Assembly: GCA_964611125.1 (NCBI GenBank)
Contig: CAZSZO010000005.1
Location: 62,001-126,000 of the forward strand
Source: JAEUIX01 sp964611125
GTDB lineage: Bacteria > Planctomycetota > Phycisphaerae > Phycisphaerales > UBA1924
Length of the DNA stretch: 64,000 nucleotides
Direction: 5' to 3'
In this document: positions 35,536 to 44,773 of the stretch, piece after piece
Layout: every line of letters begins with the position of its first letter
Numbering within the stretch: position 1 is the first letter of the stretch
The notes under the pieces: model-generated
Database searches by the model: none
The model's input: only the letters and a program-made list of their open reading frames with translations
What the model was told of the DNA's origin: nothing
Translations under genes and position numbers: made by a program

Positions 35536-37298
35536 CAGCCGCCAGCCCCCCCACCGCCGCCGCCGCCACCGCCGCCACCGCCCTTGACCTTCTGGTACTG
35601 GGCCTGGCACTTGGCGGATTCGTCAAGGAGGCGCTTCTTGGTCTCCTCATCGAGGGTCTTGTCCGACTGGGCCACCCGCTTGCGGTTGGCGAACTCCTTC
35701 AGGGCGGTGCTGGCGTCCATCGCGCTGATGGCCTCGTCGGTGAGCGGCCCGGGCACATCGCCCTTGGCCGCCTCGCCGGGCGCCGCGGCGCCGGGGGTTC
35801 GACGCGCGCCCCGCTGCGGACGATCGGCCCGCTGGGACCCGCCGGCGGGCGCCGGCGCGGCGGAGGCCGGGTTCGAGGACTTGCCCGCGTCGCCGGCCTG
35901 GGCTCCGGATTGGGCGCCGGGCGCGGCGGGCGTGACCGTCGCGATGGGAATGTCCTTGCCCCCCGGGACCCGTAGCGGCTGCGTCACGCGGGCGGTGACC
36001 TGGAACTTGCTGCCTTCGATCGAGGGCTTCTTGACGTCGCTGAACACCCCGGCCTTCTCGAGGGCGGCGATCCAATCATCGACGGCCTGGCTGCTCTCGG
36101 CCGAGCCGGAGATCTGCACGGGCTTGTCGGAGCTCACCTCAAGATTGAGCGACTCAATCGTGATCCCCTGGGGGGCGGCGGCCGTGAGATCGGCCAGCAG
36201 CTTGCTGATCGGCCAGCGCCGGGCCCGCAGCAGGTCGAAGAACTCCGCCTGCCGGCGGGCGTCCTCCTCGCGCTGGCCCTGCTGGAGGGCACGATCGGCC
36301 TCGGCGACTGACTGAAGATGGCGGTAGCGGATCGCCGCGGCGCCCAGCGGCCAGGCGAAGGCGAGCACGATGCACGCCGCGAGCACGATCGCGGCGCGCG
36401 AGGGCGCCGCGAGGGCGTCGATCAGGCGCAGCAGCAGCGGCTGCGGGGGGATGATCTCGCGCTGCGTCATCGTGAGCAGCGGCGCGGCCAGCGGATCGGG
36501 CTGGGCCACGGCGAGGGCGGCGCCCAGGGCCAGGCCCCAGCGGCCGAGCCACGCGTGATCGCCGGCGCCGCTGATCCCGCTGATGCCGACGCGCCGATCG
36601 CCAGCGAACAGCGCCACCGTGCGCGCCGCGCTGGCGTCACTCAGCGCGGGGGTTTCAAGCTCCAGCGCGCCCGCGGCGCCCGCGATGGCCGCCTCCAGAC
36701 CCGCCCGCCATTCATCGCTGTCGGCCCCGTCTTCGCGGGCGGCCCGGGCCACCGAGCGGCCCTGCGCGGCGCCAACCACCAGCATGGCGCCCGACTCGCG
36801 GTCGCCGGCGAGCGCGAGGCCCGCGCCCGCGGCCTTCGCCAAGGCCGCAAGGGCCAGGATCGACGGCATCCAGATCACCTGCTCGGCCTGCTGGGCCGAG
36901 AGCGGCCCGTCGGCGGTCGGCCCCGCCCACCCGAGACAGACCAGGCCGCCCACGGGCAGCACGCCCGCGCAGCGGCGGTACGCGGGGGCCGCGGCCCCGA
37001 TCTGCGACTCAGCGATCAGCCCCATGGCCGAGGCGACCTGCGCCGCATCGCCCTGCGGCGGGGCCACGCCAGGGACCGGGCGGCACGAAACGGCGTCGAT
37101 CCCGATCAGCACCACCAGTTGGTCGGCCCGGGCCCGAGCGATTGCGGAGGCCAGGCCCTGCCCGTCGGACGCCGCGAACTCGACGGATTGATCGACCGCC
37201 AGCGCCGGCTCGGTGCGCAGGATGAGCAGGCGGCGCGACTCGCCCGCGTGCTCAAGCACGCAGATGCGGCGCAATCGGGCTGGACGGGAGGAAGGCAT
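35535..37298 (-). CDS. gspL: GspL-like T2SS inner-membrane protein (PilM/PilN-type)
   Basis: GspL bridges the cytoplasmic ATPase GspE and the platform. The 587-residue product has a cytoplasmic actin-like N-terminal half (about 1-300), one membrane helix (AIVLAACIVLAFAWPLGAAAI, about 315-336), a coiled coil (VAEADRALQQGQREEDARRQ) and a PilN-like periplasmic domain (GITIESLNLEVSSDKPVQISG). A Pro/Ala-rich linker and a further helical segment follow, ending in about 12 glycines. The extended C-terminus is longer than in typical GspL (about 400 residues). It starts 45 bases after the gspK stop and overlaps gspM by one base. Confidence 0.75.
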   Translation of the reverse strand: MPSSRPARLRRICVLEHAGESRRLLILRTEPALAVDQSVEFAASDGQGLASAIARARADQLVVLIGIDAVSCRPVPGVAPPQGDAAQVASAMGLIAESQIGAAAPAYRRCAGVLPVGGLVCLGWAGPTADGPLSAQQAEQVIWMPSILALAALAKAAGAGLALAGDRESGAMLVVGAAQGRSVARAAREDGADSDEWRAGLEAAIAGAAGALELETPALSDASAARTVALFAGDRRVGISGISGAGDHAWLGRWGLALGAALAVAQPDPLAAPLLTMTQREIIPPQPLLLRLIDALAAPSRAAIVLAACIVLAFAWPLGAAAIRYRHLQSVAEADRALQQGQREEDARRQAEFFDLLRARRWPISKLLADLTAAAPQGITIESLNLEVSSDKPVQISGSAESSQAVDDWIAALEKAGVFSDVKKPSIEGSKFQVTARVTQPLRVPGGKDIPIATVTPAAPGAQSGAQAGDAGKSSNPASAAPAPAGGSQRADRPQRGARRTPGAAAPGEAAKGDVPGPLTDEAISAMDASTALKEFANRKRVAQSDKTLDEETKKRLLDESAKCQAQYQKVKGGGGGGGGGGGGAGG

Positions 37299-37343
37299 GG
37301 GCGGCGATGCGGCCAGCGTAGCGGAAGCGGTGAGCGAGCGAAT

Positions 37344-38810
37344 TCACCTCACGGTGAGGCGGCGGACAGTGACAGGCTGAGTCGAACGGTCGACCTCGGC
37401 CACGATCTCGATGCTGAGCCCGGTGAACGAGTCGCGCCCGCGGCAGACCACCTGGAAAACGTTGCTGCGGACCTCGATGTATGGGTACAGGTCGGCGAGG
37501 GTTGCGGCGGTCATCTGCGGAACGTCGAGAAGGTCGGCCATCGAGGCGATGTCGCCGCCGGCCTGGTCACGGAACAGGACGATCGCGTCCCGGATGGTCG
37601 GCGTGAGCTTGGCGAGGTACTCAAGCGACTCCTGGCTGGCGGTGTTGATGTTCACCCTGCCCGCGAGCGTCTGCTTGGGATCGCCGATCACGCACTCATC
37701 CAGCAGCGTCGCGAGTTGATCGCGCGTCAGGGCCTTGATCTGCTGGCGGTTGTTCCGCCCCCCGCCCCCCCCGCCCCCCCCACCACCCCCACCACCCCGG
37801 CCGCCGCCAGTGGCCGACCCGCCTGACGCGCCCGACCCCCCCGACCCCCCCGAACCGCCGCTGGCGAGCGCGGAGAGGTCGCTGCGGATGAAATCCTCGA
37901 TCACGACGCTGGCGCCTTGCGCGTAGGTGGAGATCGCCTGAGCCTGCTGATCGTCGACGCCCAGGGCCTGCACGATTTCCGACGCCGCGGCGGTCGAAAG
38001 GTCCACACGTTCCTGCCCGGTGGGCGAGATGCCGCCCGATGAGCCCGCGGCCGTCAGGATCGCCGACCAGCCGGCGTCGACCACACCATCAGCGTTGTCG
38101 GGGGGCCAGGAGGCGTCGCCGTCGTTTTCGTTGGGGTCGAGGATGCCGTTGAGGTTCCAGTCCTCGCCGCGGACCCACTCGGGGCGGATGCCTACGACCA
38201 ACTCCAGCTCGCGAAGGTCGCGGATCGGGGCGTTGCGGGGCTTGTAGGGATAGGGCAGCCCTGTATAGGACTCAGCCTCGGCCCCAAGCTCGCGCACTTC
38301 GTCGTCGCTGTCGATGTAGTCGAGGATCGCGTCGGCGACGTCCTCGGTCATATCGGGGATGAGCATCAGGTCGTCGAACGTGAGCGTATTGATGTCGAGC
38401 TTGGCCTGGGCGTCGATCGGGCCGGGGGCGACGCCGATCGCCGCGCTGGTGTCGGGGCGGATGACCTCGAAGCTGGCCATCGCGACCTCGCCCTGGCTGT
38501 CCTGATCGAGGGCGGCCAGCAGCGACGAGGCGCCCAGCGGCTCGGCGGCGTCGGCCTCGGCCTGCAGGCGGGAGATGACGCGCTCGACGCCAGCCCGCGC
38601 GGCCCACGTGGCCCGCAGGCGCGCGAGCACCTCGCGCCCGTCATTGGCCTGGCGGAAGGCCGAGATCTGCAGCGTGGCCAGGATGATCACCGAGAGCGCG
38701 ACGGTCCAGAGCACCAGCGCCGTGGCGAAGGCCTGCCGATGGGCGCGACCCAGCCGGAGCAGTGAGCAGGCGACCCGGCGAGACCAGCTTGACGCGCGGG
38801 GAGAGCTCAT
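37344..38810 (-). CDS. gspK: Minor pseudopilin GspK
   Basis: GspK caps the pseudopilus tip. The 488-residue product has a basic leader, a hydrophobic N-terminal helix (FATALVLWTVALSVIILATLQ) without the usual Glu at +5, as normal for GspK, and the large globular domain that only this pseudopilin has. Two helix-hairpin-helix-like units are visible: KLDINTLTFDDLMLIPD and GRVNINTASQESLEYL. Between them is a Gly/Ser-rich segment encoded by a C-rich tract (about 37745-37860). The family average is about 330 residues, so this is an enlarged version. The start ATG overlaps the gspJ stop by four bases. Confidence 0.88.
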   Translation of the reverse strand: MSSPRASSWSRRVACSLLRLGRAHRQAFATALVLWTVALSVIILATLQISAFRQANDGREVLARLRATWAARAGVERVISRLQAEADAAEPLGASSLLAALDQDSQGEVAMASFEVIRPDTSAAIGVAPGPIDAQAKLDINTLTFDDLMLIPDMTEDVADAILDYIDSDDEVRELGAEAESYTGLPYPYKPRNAPIRDLRELELVVGIRPEWVRGEDWNLNGILDPNENDGDASWPPDNADGVVDAGWSAILTAAGSSGGISPTGQERVDLSTAAASEIVQALGVDDQQAQAISTYAQGASVVIEDFIRSDLSALASGGSGGSGGSGASGGSATGGGRGGGGGGGGGGGGGRNNRQQIKALTRDQLATLLDECVIGDPKQTLAGRVNINTASQESLEYLAKLTPTIRDAIVLFRDQAGGDIASMADLLDVPQMTAATLADLYPYIEVRSNVFQVVCRGRDSFTGLSIEIVAEVDRSTQPVTVRRLTVR

Positions 38811-39832
38811 CCGCCCCCCCTTCCACCGCCGCCGCCGCCGCCGGGTTGTCCGCCGCCACCACCGCCACCGCCACCCGGACCACGGCCCCCTCCACCTCCG
38901 CCGCCACCTCCGGGGCCTCGGCCACCACCACCGCCACCACCGCCACCGCCACCGCCACCGGGTCCTCGGCCGCCACCACCCCCGCCGCCGGCTCCCGGTG
39001 CGTCTCCACCCCCGCCGCCGGGTCGACCGCCGCCTGCGGGGGCCACGGGCGTCGTGCTCCCCGTTCCACCGGAGGCGCCCGAAGATGGGTTCTGGCCGCT
39101 GCCGGCGGGGTTCTGGGCGCCGGCCTCGGGCGTGTCGGTGGTCGGGGCGCTGGCCGCGGCGGTCGGCAGCGGCGTGCGATCAAGGGCGATGGTGCGCCGG
39201 GCCACAGCCAGGTGCGGCGAATCGGGCGAGCCGCCCGCCGCGGTGACGGTGACGCGGATCAGGTGCGGATAGCCGTCGTTGTCGCTGTCCCAGTCGTCGT
39301 ACCACTGTTCGCCGTCGGAAGCTTGCACCGAGAAGGACACCACGCCCCCGATCAGCGGTGTAGCGACGCCGCCGCCGTCGGGATACGCGTCGGGGACCGG
39401 GTCGATGCGGCGCCAGAGGGTGAGCGTGCCGGGCATGTCCTCGCCGGTCGCGGCCGACTGCAGGCGGTACTGCACCTCGGCCGTGGGCGCCTCGGGCTGC
39501 TCGCCGGCGGGCGCGGGGCGAACGGGCCGGCTGTTCTCGATCGTCAGCAGCAGTTGGTCGCGTCGTCCATCGCCGCCGCCCCCATCCCCGCCACCACCAC
39601 CCGCCACGGCCACCTTGGCGTGGACGCCGTCGGGGTCGCGATAGACGTTCTGCAGATCGCGGGCGATGGCCTCCGCCGCGGTGGCGGCGCGTGAGAAGGC
39701 CTCGTAGCGGGCCTTGGCTGAGTCGCGCGACTTGATGGAGCGCGAGAGCGACATGACCGTGCCGCCGCCGATCATCACGATGATGACCGACGCCGCGACC
39801 AGCTCGACGAGTGTGAAGGAGCGGCGCCTCAT
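38807..39832 (-). CDS. gspJ: Minor pseudopilin GspJ with long glycine-rich tail
   Basis: The 341-residue product begins MRRRSFTLVELVAASV, the type IV prepilin N-terminus with Glu at mature position +5. The residue before the cleavage site is Ser instead of the usual Gly. A globular domain follows (AIARDLQNVYRD, WRRIDPVPDAYPDGGG, VTVTAAGGSPDSPH). The last 110 residues or so are Gly/Arg/Pro low complexity, not found in standard GspJ of about 200 residues. The GCC-type repeats encoding the tail run from about 38815 to 39050. It overlaps gspI and gspK by four bases on each side. Confidence 0.85.
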   Translation of the reverse strand: MRRRSFTLVELVAASVIIVMIGGGTVMSLSRSIKSRDSAKARYEAFSRAATAAEAIARDLQNVYRDPDGVHAKVAVAGGGGGDGGGGDGRRDQLLLTIENSRPVRPAPAGEQPEAPTAEVQYRLQSAATGEDMPGTLTLWRRIDPVPDAYPDGGGVATPLIGGVVSFSVQASDGEQWYDDWDSDNDGYPHLIRVTVTAAGGSPDSPHLAVARRTIALDRTPLPTAAASAPTTDTPEAGAQNPAGSGQNPSSGASGGTGSTTPVAPAGGGRPGGGGGDAPGAGGGGGGGRGPGGGGGGGGGGGGGRGPGGGGGGGGGRGPGGGGGGGGGQPGGGGGGGRGGG

Positions 39833-40329
39833 GGCGTGCGCTCCACCGGCTGCTCGGGGCGGCGATCGGGGTCGGGGTCATCACCCGGGCGACCGGCGAT
39901 GCTGGTCTCAAGCAGCACCGACTGCTCGCCGCGGGCGGAGGTCCAGAAGACGGTGGCCCGCACGCCGTACGCCTCGCCCCCGCCGCCGGAGATCTCGAGC
40001 TTGAAGCGGTAGCTTGAGAACGGCTCGTCGCAGGCGCCCTCCATCGGGAACCGCTTGGCGTAGTCGTCGGGGCCGCGGGCCAGGACGAAGTTCAGTTGCT
40101 CATCGGCCAGCATCGCGGCGGTGGCGATCTTCTCGCCATTGGCCTGCGACGAGATGGCCTGACCCGCGAGGCCCCCGATGGCCGCGAGGGCCACGCCCAG
40201 GATGATCGCGGCGACCAGCGCGTCGAGCAGCGCCACGCCGGGAACGGGCCGGCGCGAGCGGGGACCGCGGCCGGGAACCGCCGAGGTCGCCACCGCCATC
40301 AGCCTGGGGAAGCCGGTGAAGCTCACCAC
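39829..40329 (-). CDS. gspI: Minor pseudopilin GspI-like
   Basis: The 166-residue product has a 31-residue basic leader, then G-VALLDALVAAIILGVALAAIGGL. The prepilin pattern is present with Asp rather than Glu at +5. A short beta-rich globular domain follows (YRFKLEISGGGGEAYGVRATVFW). Length and position between gspH and gspJ fit GspI. A later ATG (codon 11) is possible and would shorten the leader. Overlaps: seven bases with gspH, four with gspJ. Confidence 0.78.
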   Translation of the reverse strand: MVSFTGFPRLMAVATSAVPGRGPRSRRPVPGVALLDALVAAIILGVALAAIGGLAGQAISSQANGEKIATAAMLADEQLNFVLARGPDDYAKRFPMEGACDEPFSSYRFKLEISGGGGEAYGVRATVFWTSARGEQSVLLETSIAGRPGDDPDPDRRPEQPVERTP

Positions 40330-41000
40330 GACTCCTCCCGCAGGCCCTCGGCGTCAAGATCCTCGACATCGGCCCCAACCGGCGACCAGGCGCCGACATC
40401 GCCCAGCGGCTGCAGCTCGGCGGCGAGCTTGGTGGGGCCGAGCTCGATGGCCCAGCCGGAGCGATCGAGCGCGTCGCGCGGGGCGAGCAGGATCGAGATC
40501 GCCGGGCGCGGCTGCGAGGGCCGCAGCTCGACGGTCCACGACCCGCCGGCGGCGCGTCCGTCGATCGACACGCCCCGGATCTCCGAAGCCGAGAGCTCAA
40601 TGGGCGTCTGCAGCGGGGCCTGGAGCCACTGCGGCGCCTCGCCCGGCTTGGACGACGGCCGCAGGATCAGCAGCCCGAGGCGACCGCTCGCGCTGTCGTA
40701 GGCGACGGCATAGGCGTCGCTGCTCATGGCGTCGCGCTGCGCCGCGGCCGTCAGCAGCCCGCGCACGGCCTGGGCTTCGCCCTCGGCCCGGCGCGCCGCC
40801 ATGCCGCCCATCCGCGGGATCGCCAGCCCCGCCAGCAGCGCGATCAGGATGATCACGACGATGATCTCGACGATGGTCAGCCCGCGGGCGCCGCGGCACG
40901 GCGCGCCGGCCCGAGCGCTGGCCCGTGCGCTGGCCGGGCGGGGCCTGGTGGCGACCCCGGCCTGCGCGGCGTGTGTGGTGTGCGGGCTGGCTGAGTGCAT
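40323..41000 (-). CDS. gspH: Minor pseudopilin GspH-like
   Basis: I chose the ATG at 41000, 49 bases after the gspG stop; an earlier ATG at 41123 would overlap gspG by 74 bases. The 225-residue product has a long 40-residue leader, then G-LTIVEIIVVIILIALLAGLAIPRM with Glu at +5, the canonical type IV pilin-like helix. The globular domain has strands YAVAYDSASGRLGLLIL and WTVELRPSQPRPAISILL. This resembles GspH-type pseudopilins by order and size. The long Ala/Arg/Pro-rich leader is unusual. Confidence 0.82.
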   Translation of the reverse strand: MHSASPHTTHAAQAGVATRPRPASARASARAGAPCRGARGLTIVEIIVVIILIALLAGLAIPRMGGMAARRAEGEAQAVRGLLTAAAQRDAMSSDAYAVAYDSASGRLGLLILRPSSKPGEAPQWLQAPLQTPIELSASEIRGVSIDGRAAGGSWTVELRPSQPRPAISILLAPRDALDRSGWAIELGPTKLAAELQPLGDVGAWSPVGADVEDLDAEGLREESW

Positions 41001-41049
41001 CGCGTGGGCTCTGGTCCGGGCGCGCGGGGGGGGGTCGGGAGGGCAGCGG

Positions 41050-41520
41050 TCAGGGGGCTGTGACGTCGGTGTTGTCGCCCTCGCCGCCGGCTTCACCGTC
41101 GGCGCCGTAGGAAACGATGTCAAAGTCGACGTTCTTCTTCCCGGGGATCAGCAGGATGAACTCGCGCCCCCAGGGATCCTTCAGCGAGTCTTCGTTGTTC
41201 ACATAGGGGCCCTTGTACGACGCCTCGTCGACTTCGCTGGGGCGCTCCCACAGGGCTCGGATCGTCCACCCCGAGCGGAGGCCGCCAGCATCGGCCGCGA
41301 GCGTCTGCATGGCGCTCGCCAGCGACGACGCGTTGCCCTTGGCGACGCTGGTCTTCGCAGCGCCCACCCGGCTCAGCAGGCGCGGGGCGATCAGCGTCGC
41401 CAGGATGCCGATGATGACGATGACGACGATGATCTCAACAATGGTGAACCCGCGCCGCGCCGCAGCAGCCCGGGCGCCGGCTGAACCTGACTGATCGACC
41501 CGCTTCTTGACACCGGTCAT
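41050..41520 (-). CDS. gspG: Major pseudopilin GspG
   Basis: A strong AGGAGG site six bases before the ATG at 41520 sets the start and fits a highly expressed subunit. The 156-residue product has a 24-residue leader, cleavage in RRG-FTIVEIIVVIVIIGILATLIAPRL with Glu at +5, and the GspG body: AKTSVAKGNASSLASAMQTL, LKDPWGREFILLIPG and DFDIVSYGADGEAGGEGDN. The last segment is the calcium-binding loop of GspG. It is the main building block of the pseudopilus. A 73-base gap separates it from gspF, possibly holding an extra control point. Confidence 0.95.
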   Translation of the reverse strand: MTGVKKRVDQSGSAGARAAAARRGFTIVEIIVVIVIIGILATLIAPRLLSRVGAAKTSVAKGNASSLASAMQTLAADAGGLRSGWTIRALWERPSEVDEASYKGPYVNNEDSLKDPWGREFILLIPGKKNVDFDIVSYGADGEAGGEGDNTDVTAP

Positions 41521-41593
41521 GAGAACCTCCTGATCGCCGGCCTCGGCCGACTCCGAATCTTCGACTGGCCCTCGCCGGCCATCCGCCCGCCGC

Positions 41594-42997
41594 TCAACCC
41601 ACCGCATCCTGCATCTGCAGGAGCGTAAGGATGATGGCCGCGACCACGCCGCCGACGATCGTGGCGACGATCACGATCAGCACCGGCGGAAGCACGTTTG
41701 TGACGACCTTGACGCGGGCCTCGGTGCGCCCGTCGAGCGAGTTGGCCGCGGATCGGAGCAGTTCGGGCAGGCGCCCGCTCCGCTCACCCAGGCTCACGAT
41801 CTGCACCAGCAGCGGCGGGAACATCCCGGCCTTTTCGAGCGGCTCGGCGATCGTCTTGCCTGCGGCGACCTCGTCGCAGACCTTCATCACCGCCGCCTGC
41901 ATCGCCTTGTTGGTGATCGTCGCCCCCGTCAGACGGAGGGCCTGCAGCACCGGCAGGCCGGCGCTGACGAGCGTGCCCAGCGTGCGGGTGAAGCGGGCCA
42001 CCAGCGCGTCACGGATCAGCAGGCCGAAGAGCGGCAGCTTGAGGGCCGCCGCGTCGATCGCGGTGCGCGACGGCTCGGTCGAGCGGGCCCGCTGCCACAG
42101 CACCGCCCCAAGGGCGATCACCGCCAGGATGGCCCACCAGTACGTCCCCACCGTCTCGGCGAAGCCATTGATGATCCGCATCGGCAGGGGGAGCTGCCCG
42201 AGCTTGCCCGCGAAGGGCTTGAGCACCTGCGGCACGATGACGGTGGTGATGATCGTGATTGCCGCGAACGTGAGCACCATCAGGATCGCCGGGTAGAGCG
42301 TCGCCGACATCAGCGAGCGGCGCAGGGCCACGTCGCGCTCCAGCAGGTCGGCGCCCTGGTGCAGCACATCGCCCAGCTTGCCCGAGGCCTCGCCGGCCCG
42401 GATCAGGCTGACCAGCAGGTCGCTGAAGGGCCGCCCCCAGCTCGCCGCGGCGTCGGCCAGCGTGCTCCCCTGCTCCACCTTGGCGATCAGGTGTTCGAGC
42501 ATGACCTTCTGCGCCGGCGTGCGCCCCTGCTTGGCCAGGGTCCGCAGCGCGGGCACCAGCGGGAGCCCCGCCTGCAGCGCCGTGGCCAGCTCGCGGATGA
42601 AGCTCGCGGTATCGGGGAGCGACATCCCCTGCCGGCGGCGCGAGACCGCCTCGACGGTCCGCCCTGAGGCCGACACGGCATCGCCCCTGGCCGCCGCGAC
42701 GGTCGCCGTGACGACGTCCGCGGCGGTGGCGACGGCGGCCACGGTGTCGGCTCTGGCCCGCTGGTCGCCGGGCTTGCGGCCCGCCCCGGCGGCGTCGAGG
42801 GCCTCAACGCTCATGGGCGTGATGCCCTTCTGCATCAGCAGGCGGACCGCGGCGGGGCGGTCGGGCGCCTCGATGACGCCAGCGCCGGCTGAGCCGCCCC
42901 CCACCCCCCCACCGCCCGCGCCGATCGGCGTGAGCCCCGGCGCGCCGTTCGCGCCGGGCTTGTGGCCGTTGACCGAGGTGTAGCGGAACGTCGGCAT
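41594..42997 (-). CDS. gspF: T2SS inner-membrane platform protein GspF
   Basis: GspF is the polytopic platform that couples the ATPase to pseudopilus assembly. The 467-residue product has MPTFRYTSVNGHKPG at the start, a Gly/Ala-rich insertion (about 20-110), then two copies of the GspF domain with three membrane helices (VLTFAAITIITTVIVPQVL, YWWAILAVIALGAVLW and the C-terminal PPVLIVIVATIVGGVVAAII). FIRELATALQAGLPLVPALR and FTRTLGTLVSAGLPVLQALR are the paired domain starts. It starts eight bases after the gspE stop. Confidence 0.95.
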   Translation of the reverse strand: MPTFRYTSVNGHKPGANGAPGLTPIGAGGGGVGGGSAGAGVIEAPDRPAAVRLLMQKGITPMSVEALDAAGAGRKPGDQRARADTVAAVATAADVVTATVAAARGDAVSASGRTVEAVSRRRQGMSLPDTASFIRELATALQAGLPLVPALRTLAKQGRTPAQKVMLEHLIAKVEQGSTLADAAASWGRPFSDLLVSLIRAGEASGKLGDVLHQGADLLERDVALRRSLMSATLYPAILMVLTFAAITIITTVIVPQVLKPFAGKLGQLPLPMRIINGFAETVGTYWWAILAVIALGAVLWQRARSTEPSRTAIDAAALKLPLFGLLIRDALVARFTRTLGTLVSAGLPVLQALRLTGATITNKAMQAAVMKVCDEVAAGKTIAEPLEKAGMFPPLLVQIVSLGERSGRLPELLRSAANSLDGRTEARVKVVTNVLPPVLIVIVATIVGGVVAAIILTLLQMQDAVG

Positions 42998-43005
42998 GGG
43001 CGAAC

Positions 43006-44673
43006 TCAGCGGGCTCCGCTCTCGTCGGCGTCCTGGGTGGCCCGCAGCACTTCATCCACCGTGGTGAGGCCCTGCGAGGCCTTGTTCAAGCCGTCGCGAC
43101 GCATGTTCACATAGCCCGCGGCCGCCGCGGCCACCAGCTCCGGCGTGCTGGTCCGCCCGCCGGTGATGGCCGTGCGCATGGCGGCGGTGACGCCCAGCAG
43201 CTCGTAGTAGCCGATCCGCCCGCGATAGCCGCTGTTGTCGCACTCCTTGCAGCCGGCGCCCTTGTACGCCCGCATGCCCGGGAAGAGGGCCCGCTCGCCC
43301 TCGAGGATCCGGTGCTGCAGCGCCTCGGGGATCGCCACCGTCGTGCGGCAGAGCTGGCAGACCCGCCGGCCCAGCCGCTGGGCCAGCACGCCCTCCACCA
43401 CGCTCGCCAACAGGAAGGGGACGATGTTCATGTCCAGCAGGCGGCCGATGGCGCTCGCCGCGTCGTTGGTGTGCAGCGTCGCGAAGACCAGGTGGCCGGT
43501 GAGGGCGGCCCGCACCGCGATCTCCGCCGTTTCGGCGTCGCGGATCTCGCCGACCATGATCACGTCGGGGTCCTGGCGCAGGATGCTCCGCAGGCCCGTG
43601 GCGAAGGTCAGCCCGCGATCCGGGTTCACGGGAATCTGGTTGATCCCCGCCAGCTCGTACTCGACGGGGTCCTCGACGGTGATGATCTTGAGCGTGGGGT
43701 CGTACAGCTTGCAAAGCGCGGCGTAGAGCGTCGTCGTCTTGCCGCTGCCCGTCGGCCCCGTCACCAGCACCATCCCGTGCGGCAGCGTGATCAGCCGGTC
43801 GAACTGGTTCCGCTGAGCCTCGCCCATCCCCAGGGCCTTGAGATCCAACGTGATCGCCTGCTTGTCGAGCAGACGCATCACGACGCTCTCGCCGTAGATC
43901 GTCGGCACCGTGCTCACCCGGATATCGACCTTCCGCCCCTCGAAGCGCAGCGTGATGTGCCCGTCCTGCGGCACGTACCGCTCGGCGATATCCATCCCCG
44001 CCATGATCTTGATGCGGCTGGTGATCGCCGCCTGCAGTTGCTTGGGGGGCGAATTGGCCTGGCGCAGGTCGCCGTCCACCCGGTACTTCACCACCACCTG
44101 GCGGTCGAAGGGCTCCACATGCACATCGCTCGCCCGGCTCTTGACCGCCTCCAGGATGATCAGGTTCACCAGGTTGATGACCGACGGATTCTCGGCCATC
44201 CGGTGTACGTCGCTCGCGTCCACCGCCTGCAGGTTGGCCAGCAGGTCGTCTTCGGTCTCGCCGCCGCCGCCCAGCCGCTCGGCCATCTGGCTGGCCGTCG
44301 CCCCATACCCGGACCGGAGCAGGTCGTCGAACATCTCCCGCGGGGCCCCGATCCGCACGATCGGCCGGCCCGCAAGCACCGAGATCTCGTCCGCTGCGAA
44401 GTCGTCCTCCGGCGCCGCCATCGCCACCATCACGCGCTTGCCCGAAAAGGCATACGGCACGGCCTGCAGCCGAGCCGCCTGCTCGGCGGAAATGAGCTTC
44501 GACGCCGCGGGGTCGATCTCGGGCTTGTCAACCAGTGTCTGGCAGGGGGCCCGGCGCGGCGCGGGGTGAGATGCGCCGTTGCCGGCTCGCTCGACGCCAG
44601 CCGGGCCTCCAAACTGGCCCCCGAGAGGGGCTCCGAAGGGGGCGCCGACGGTGTTGGGTGGGCTTGCGGTCAT
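43006..44673 (-). CDS. gspE: T2SS assembly ATPase GspE
   Basis: GspE powers pseudopilus assembly from the cytoplasmic face. The 555-residue product has a Gly/Pro-rich start, an N-terminal GspE/MshEN domain, then the RecA-like core: Walker A GPTGSGKTTT (about 303-311), Asp box EDPVEYELAGINQIPVN, Walker B IMVGEIRDAETAEIA (about 370) and His box TGHLVFATLHTNDA. A C-terminal zinc motif is present (CQLC … CKEC). First gene of the operon; 264 bases of non-coding DNA precede it and include three phased TTCTGTC repeats. Confidence 0.96.
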   Translation of the reverse strand: MTASPPNTVGAPFGAPLGGQFGGPAGVERAGNGASHPAPRRAPCQTLVDKPEIDPAASKLISAEQAARLQAVPYAFSGKRVMVAMAAPEDDFAADEISVLAGRPIVRIGAPREMFDDLLRSGYGATASQMAERLGGGGETEDDLLANLQAVDASDVHRMAENPSVINLVNLIILEAVKSRASDVHVEPFDRQVVVKYRVDGDLRQANSPPKQLQAAITSRIKIMAGMDIAERYVPQDGHITLRFEGRKVDIRVSTVPTIYGESVVMRLLDKQAITLDLKALGMGEAQRNQFDRLITLPHGMVLVTGPTGSGKTTTLYAALCKLYDPTLKIITVEDPVEYELAGINQIPVNPDRGLTFATGLRSILRQDPDVIMVGEIRDAETAEIAVRAALTGHLVFATLHTNDAASAIGRLLDMNIVPFLLASVVEGVLAQRLGRRVCQLCRTTVAIPEALQHRILEGERALFPGMRAYKGAGCKECDNSGYRGRIGYYELLGVTAAMRTAITGGRTSTPELVAAAAAGYVNMRRDGLNKASQGLTTVDEVLRATQDADESGAR

Positions 44674-44773
44674 CGGTTAGTCATATGAGCATAACGCATT
44701 TGGGGTTCAGAACTTGGGCCCGCCCCGCCCCGCCCGGCATCCTGGCCGGTGGTTAGACGCCGCCGAGGCCAGT

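Noticed and set aside
37745..37860. C-rich tract in gspK as a phase-variation site
   Set aside because: The runs are interrupted by G and A (at most about eight to nine C in a row), so slippage is less likely than for the 14-base tract in the acyltransferase gene.
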